The notes under the pieces were generated by a model. That model was not told the origin of the DNA. It worked only from the letters and a program-made list of their open reading frames with translations, and searched no databases. A stretch of 64,000 nucleotides of DNA from Chitinophagales bacterium (lineage in GTDB: Bacteria; Bacteroidota; Bacteroidia; Chitinophagales; Saprospiraceae): assembly GCA_017303475.1 (NCBI GenBank), contig JAFLBO010000006.1, forward strand, positions 62,001 to 126,000, in the 5' to 3' direction. The position numbers and the translations under genes are program-made. Below, piece by piece: positions 60,637 to 64,000 of this stretch. The stretch's first letter is position 1. Each line of letters begins with the position of its first letter.

Positions 60637-61107
60637 TTATCGAACGACTTCAGCATCGCGGAGCATAAAAGCGAAGTAAGACTCGAGGGTTTGAATCGCC
60701 TGGGTAAAATGTGCGCCATGCGATGCTACCGTAGCAATGCCAACCATAATAGTCCCAGAGGCCACTACTTTCCCGTCTACCTCAGCTTTGGTTTCCAACA
60801 TGGCGGATTCAGTATGCTGAGAGATCATGGTAGCGGTGATAACCAATTGATCTCCAGGGTGAACCATTTTTTTGAATTTCATTTTTTCTACCATGAGCAG
60901 TATGGAAAACGCCTGGTACCCGGATGAAATTTCAATCAGCGCGCCGCAAGCCTGGGCCATGGCCTCAATCATCAAAGCACCGGGCATCACCGGAAAGCCT
61001 ACGAAATGATCTTCAAAATAATCTTCCGTTTGGGTTACACCTTTCAACACTACGATTTGCTTCCCGTACTCAATGCGTTTGATTCTATCAATGAAATGGT
61101 ATCTCAT
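60637..61107 (-). CDS. 3-hydroxyacyl-ACP dehydratase (FabZ-type hotdog)
   Basis: 156 aa. Hotdog signature DHFVGFPVMPGALMIEAMAQACG contains the catalytic His and Glu (split here: DHFVGFPVMP, then IEAMAQ). First gene of the run; 8 bp before the ketosynthase gene. A TTCCTTTG box on the minus strand near 61206-61199 may be its promoter. Confidence 0.88.
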   Translation of the reverse strand: MRYHFIDRIKRIEYGKQIVVLKGVTQTEDYFEDHFVGFPVMPGALMIEAMAQACGALIEISSGYQAFSILLMVEKMKFKKMVHPGDQLVITATMISQHTESAMLETKAEVDGKVVASGTIMVGIATVASHGAHFTQAIQTLESYFAFMLRDAEVVR

Positions 61108-61209
61108 ACTGTCGTGGATGCTTCATGTTTTGCCGAAAGATACCAAGCGGATCCCAATCATAAAAAAAGGTTTCTTATAACCCATGCAATTTGGAGGGCA
61201 AAGGAACAC

Positions 61210-61255
61210 TAGTATTAGAGACGGGGCGACTGCAGTCGCCCCGTCTCTAATACTA
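61210..61255. terminator. 46-bp perfect palindrome at the soxB-like stop
   Basis: A perfect palindrome centred on CTGCAG between 61210 and 61255, with core GACGGGGCGAC / GTCGCCCCGTC. It contains the TAG stop of the SoxB-like gene (61255-61253). The core resembles the hairpin at 31552-31600. Confidence 0.9.
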
Positions 61256-62953
61256 CCTGAACGTATACGCTACGCCGCTCACCTGAGTAAGCAAGGTAGC
61301 CGGCACATCAAGCGCTTTGGCATACCCGTGCGGGGTGGGGTTAACGGGGGAGTTTTTGGCTAAGTATTCTTTCATCACGGTATGCAGGGAATACGGCATG
61401 TTTTTGCCATCCGTAACGTTTGGTATGCGGCAGAGCATGGTTTCGGGATCGCCATCTCGCTCGCAGGCTGACACCGTGTAAGTTCTGGCCGGATCAAGCG
61501 GTTTGCCCCCAACGCTTACTTTTTGAACCCGTTTGCCCTGTTCTCCAAAGGCATTGAATTCCACTTCCATGCCTTTGAATTTCACTACCCAGCCGCCAAA
61601 ACGTTTGGAAGCATCCTTGGCAAATACATTGTTCAATTCTTTTTCCAGCCAGGTAAGCAGTTGCGTGCCAGTTACCTTGGCCGTGCGCACAGTGGAATCC
61701 ACTGGAAGCATGTCAAAAATAAAACCTTCTGTGATGGGGATGTTTCCAGTATGATCCGGCGTACTGCGCGGCGGACAAAACCGGAAGCCATTCGACAACA
61801 CGATTTCTGTGCCCACTTTAGCAGCTAAAGCATCCAAAATTAGGGTGTCAATGGTGTTTTCTACCACAAAATAGCGGTAAAGCGGCACCTTGCTATAGCC
61901 CACCACTTTTTCAATTTCCTGTACAAACGGCGCCTCCAGTTGGGCAATCAGGGTAGAAACCTCCTTTTTAGCCTTGTATTTTTTCGGATTAACCTCCATC
62001 AGTTCGTAGTGCTGACCTACAATTTTGCCATCCTTTACTTCCAGATCCAGTTTGCCCACAAACGATCCAAAAGCGCCAGGCTCTACCACTTTGGTGTACT
62101 GGCAAACGATGGGTTCCCGCACGCGCTCGTGGGTGTCGCCGCCAAAAATGTAATCAACCCCCGCACATTCCGGCATGTTGCCCAGCGCAATTTGCTGGGA
62201 GAGTCCGAGGTGTGCCAGGATAATAACAAAATCACATTGTTCCTGTTCCCGCAGCACATTCACGTAATAGGCCAGGTTTTCTTCCGGCTTGGTGTACACA
62301 ATGCCTTTGGAGTAATTGGGCGATTGACGCAAGGGCACCAATGGATCAGTATAGCCCAGAAATCCAATTTTTACGCCCAGTTTGGTCCAGGTATAATACG
62401 GTGGAAACACCAGTTCTCCCTTTTTGCCATCGCCGGCATCGTGGTACATATTGGCGCATACCTTTGGGGCATCCAGACCTCCAAGCAGGGTTTGCATAGC
62501 CTTTTTGTAGTACACCACCTCCCAGTTGCCCGGCAGGTAGAGGTCATATCCCATAGCGTTCAGGATGGGTGCAATGGCTTTGCCGCTGGTTTTAACGGAT
62601 AGTTCGCTGCCCTGGAACATATCGCCGGTATCTACAATAAACGTGTGTGGGTTTTTCTTCCGCACCTGCTCAAACAGAGTAGCCAAATGAGCATAACCTG
62701 CGGTTTTACGGAACACAGCCTGATTATTCTCCCAGAAAAGCTCGTCGTGTGGATGTATCTGACAGTGTACATCGGTGGTTTGCAACAGCGAAATGGTGCC
62801 GGAAAGCATCGCAGCATTACCGTTATCCTGCTCTTCTTCAGATGCAGACAAGTCAACGGAATCAGTTGCAGCCTCCAGGGCTTTGGGTGAAATGCCTGCG
62901 CCTAAACCGGTCAGCACAGCGTTGCGTAAGAATTTGCGGCGATTGATACTCAT
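61253..62953 (-). CDS. SoxB-like / 5'-nucleotidase-family metallohydrolase, Tat-exported
   Basis: 566 aa. N-terminus SINRRKFLRNAVLTGLG is a twin-arginine signal. The calcineurin-like domain has LLQTTDVHCQIHPHDE, VDTGDMFQG, LPGNWEVVYYKKA and FGGDTHERV; the C-terminal nucleotidase domain has LSNGFRFCPPRSTPD. GNWE where nucleotidases have GNHE, and the LSNGFR and FGGWVVKFKGME segments, resemble SoxB thiosulfohydrolases (GHWEF, LSPGFRW, GGDMVRVGGMDY). Neighbouring TsdA-like cytochrome supports thiosulfate oxidation. Confidence 0.8.
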   Translation of the reverse strand: MSINRRKFLRNAVLTGLGAGISPKALEAATDSVDLSASEEEQDNGNAAMLSGTISLLQTTDVHCQIHPHDELFWENNQAVFRKTAGYAHLATLFEQVRKKNPHTFIVDTGDMFQGSELSVKTSGKAIAPILNAMGYDLYLPGNWEVVYYKKAMQTLLGGLDAPKVCANMYHDAGDGKKGELVFPPYYTWTKLGVKIGFLGYTDPLVPLRQSPNYSKGIVYTKPEENLAYYVNVLREQEQCDFVIILAHLGLSQQIALGNMPECAGVDYIFGGDTHERVREPIVCQYTKVVEPGAFGSFVGKLDLEVKDGKIVGQHYELMEVNPKKYKAKKEVSTLIAQLEAPFVQEIEKVVGYSKVPLYRYFVVENTIDTLILDALAAKVGTEIVLSNGFRFCPPRSTPDHTGNIPITEGFIFDMLPVDSTVRTAKVTGTQLLTWLEKELNNVFAKDASKRFGGWVVKFKGMEVEFNAFGEQGKRVQKVSVGGKPLDPARTYTVSACERDGDPETMLCRIPNVTDGKNMPYSLHTVMKEYLAKNSPVNPTPHGYAKALDVPATLLTQVSGVAYTFR

Positions 62954-62973
62954 TTTGCTAGATCATGTTGTAT

Positions 62974-63055
62974 CCCGGAATGCTATTCCGGGAAGGAGTT
63001 TGAAGGGTTTGATGGGTTTGAAGGGGCAAGCCCCCTTTGGGGTTGGGGGCGGGGA
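62974..63055. repeat. Hairpin and TTTGA-word spacer
   Basis: CCCGGAAT-gct-ATTCCGGG at 62974-62992 is a clean hairpin. Then gtttgaagggtttgatggg words (62998-63026) and ggggcaagccccctttggggttgggg follow up to the TAG stop of the cytochrome gene at 63056. Confidence 0.75.
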
Positions 63056-64000
63056 CTAATCCTTTTTATAAAAAGCCACTATCGGGCCGTAAGGTCCGTA
63101 TTTATGTTGCTCTTCCGGGAATGGATCTGCGTAGGGTCCAAATGGATGATCGTATGGCTTTTTCTCTATTTTGGGCCAGTCCGACTTCAGAAACGGGTGG
63201 GCCGGACGCGGTTGTGAATTTACAAAGGCGGCCACATCCCAGGCTTCTTCGTCGCTAAGTTGCGGACTCTGGTAAGATGCGCCAAAGGGCATATTAGCCT
63301 TTACATAAGCGGCAAAACGCGACATACGGAACAGCCCGGCAGCCTGATTGTAGCTCTTGTCGCCCCAAAGCGGTGGGTAGTTCCGCGGACTATCGGCAGC
63401 CATAGGCAGTCCCTGCCCGTTGGCGCCGTGGCAGGAGGCGCATTTGGCCACGTAAATCTCCTGGCCATTCGCAGGATCAGCCGGACGGTCCAGAAAGGGC
63501 ACTTCTGCCAGTCCCGAGCCCTTGGGTTTTTCGCCTTTGGGCACCCCGGCGCCCAGCCATTGCATATAGGCAACGATGGCGCGCATTTCGCGACTGGTAG
63601 TATCCAGCGCCTGTCCATTAAGACTGCGTTCAAAGCAATCATTCACACGTTTGGGAATGGTTTCCAGTGACCCCGAACGTGCGCGCATTTGCGGGTAAGT
63701 GCTGTAAACGGCAAAATAGTTATTGCCATAAGGTTTACTGCCGGCATCCAGGTGGCAGTTCTGGCAGTTCATGTTATTGATGCTGCCGGGGCGCACCAGT
63801 CCCTTTTCGCCAAAATAATCCTGTGTGCGGGCCACCAAATCCCGGCCATATGCAATGAGCGAGGCGTGTTCGTCTGTTTTTGCCAGATAGGGATCTGGCG
63901 CCTCCCAAATTTTGCTCCTGTCGTACTGCGGCAGCAATTGATCGCGGATTTCAGCCTGTTTCTGACTGGTTTTGGAGGTGTCGCGGTACCAGGCAGCCAG
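63056..64000 (-). CDS. TsdA-like dihaem cytochrome c, 5' end outside the window
   Basis: At least 314 aa; the frame stays open through the right edge, so the start and signal peptide are missing here. Two haem c motifs: CQNCH (NCQNCHLDAGSKPYG) and CASCH (KCASCHGANGQG). Between them NDCFERSLNGQAL has a Cys where TsdA uses a Cys haem ligand. PPLWGDKSYN, ANMPFG and LSDEEAWDVAAFVN are typical of TsdA thiosulfate dehydrogenases. It likely couples thiosulfate to tetrathionate or to Sox-type oxidation with the SoxB-like protein 102 bp downstream. Confidence 0.85.
   Translation of the reverse strand: MAAWYRDTSKTSQKQAEIRDQLLPQYDRSKIWEAPDPYLAKTDEHASLIAYGRDLVARTQDYFGEKGLVRPGSINNMNCQNCHLDAGSKPYGNNYFAVYSTYPQMRARSGSLETIPKRVNDCFERSLNGQALDTTSREMRAIVAYMQWLGAGVPKGEKPKGSGLAEVPFLDRPADPANGQEIYVAKCASCHGANGQGLPMAADSPRNYPPLWGDKSYNQAAGLFRMSRFAAYVKANMPFGASYQSPQLSDEEAWDVAAFVNSQPRPAHPFLKSDWPKIEKKPYDHPFGPYADPFPEEQHKYGPYGPIVAFYKKD

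Noticed and set aside
1..64000. tRNA, rRNA, CRISPR arrays, transposases or phage genes
   Set aside because: I looked for typical signatures and saw none; short or divergent RNA genes could still be missed by eye.

Overview
The window looks like chromosome from a Bacteroidota bacterium, most likely a Saprospiria-like lineage. The evidence is several proteins with type IX secretion (T9SS) C-terminal signals (CHU_C type B and Por-type A), promoters of the Bacteroidota form TAnnTTTG, few Shine-Dalgarno sequences, and families such as DUF983, DUF2490 and an OmpA/TSP3 porin. I saw no tRNA, rRNA, CRISPR array or insertion sequence.

Layout. 1-8 kb: repeat-rich spacer, a lipoprotein, two tandem secreted paralogues and a 16-repeat PKD-like T9SS adhesin. 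8.2-13.2 kb: SnoaL/lumazine-binding-like protein, then a MarR regulator divergent from a tripartite EmrA/EmrB/TolC-type efflux operon with a clear palindromic operator. 13.5-29.2 kb: housekeeping and accessory genes (L,D-transpeptidase, Rieske oxygenase, adenine deaminase, DjlA-like co-chaperone, a subtilase + membrane AAA-like ATPase pair, DUF3108, OmpA porin, Glu/Leu dehydrogenase, GH78 rhamnosidase). 29.4-46.6 kb: a sulfur island with a Crp/Fnr regulator, DUF2892 proteins, split YeeE/YedE sulfur permease, rhodaneses, OprD-type porin, Dps, DsrE and TlpA proteins, two persulfide dioxygenase-rhodanese fusions and a TauE/SafE exporter. 47-54 kb: a helical-repeat protein, an AraC/aldehyde dehydrogenase/DUF779 unit, a second Crp/Fnr regulator, an HMA metallochaperone and a thioredoxin. 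54-61 kb: one minus-strand run of nine genes carrying a complete small type II fatty-acid module (dehydratase, ketosynthase, ACP, FabL-like enoyl reductase, FabG) followed by a 4-TM protein, a sterol-desaturase-type hydroxylase, a small membrane protein, a methyltransferase and an AraC regulator. 61-64 kb: SoxB-like hydrolase and a TsdA-like dihaem cytochrome c cut by the window edge.

Most notable observation: seven promoters in the sulfur island carry a Crp-type palindrome (GTGA-N6-TCAC), and in all seven its centre lies exactly 37.5 nt from the last G of the -7 element (TAnnTTTG-like). This geometry ties sulfur import/export, persulfide oxidation, a porin and Dps into one activator-dependent regulon. 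Two Crp/Fnr proteins in the window carry a matching recognition helix (SRExxSR) and a conserved pair of cysteines.

Second theme: the spacers are built from a few short degenerate repeated words (for example GATGGAC, ACCGTCC, TGAG, TTTGAGTG, CGCAGATTT, CACTAAG, GACGCAAAGGCAC). They often form long inverted repeats and very often start exactly at, or contain, the stop codon of the neighbouring gene.
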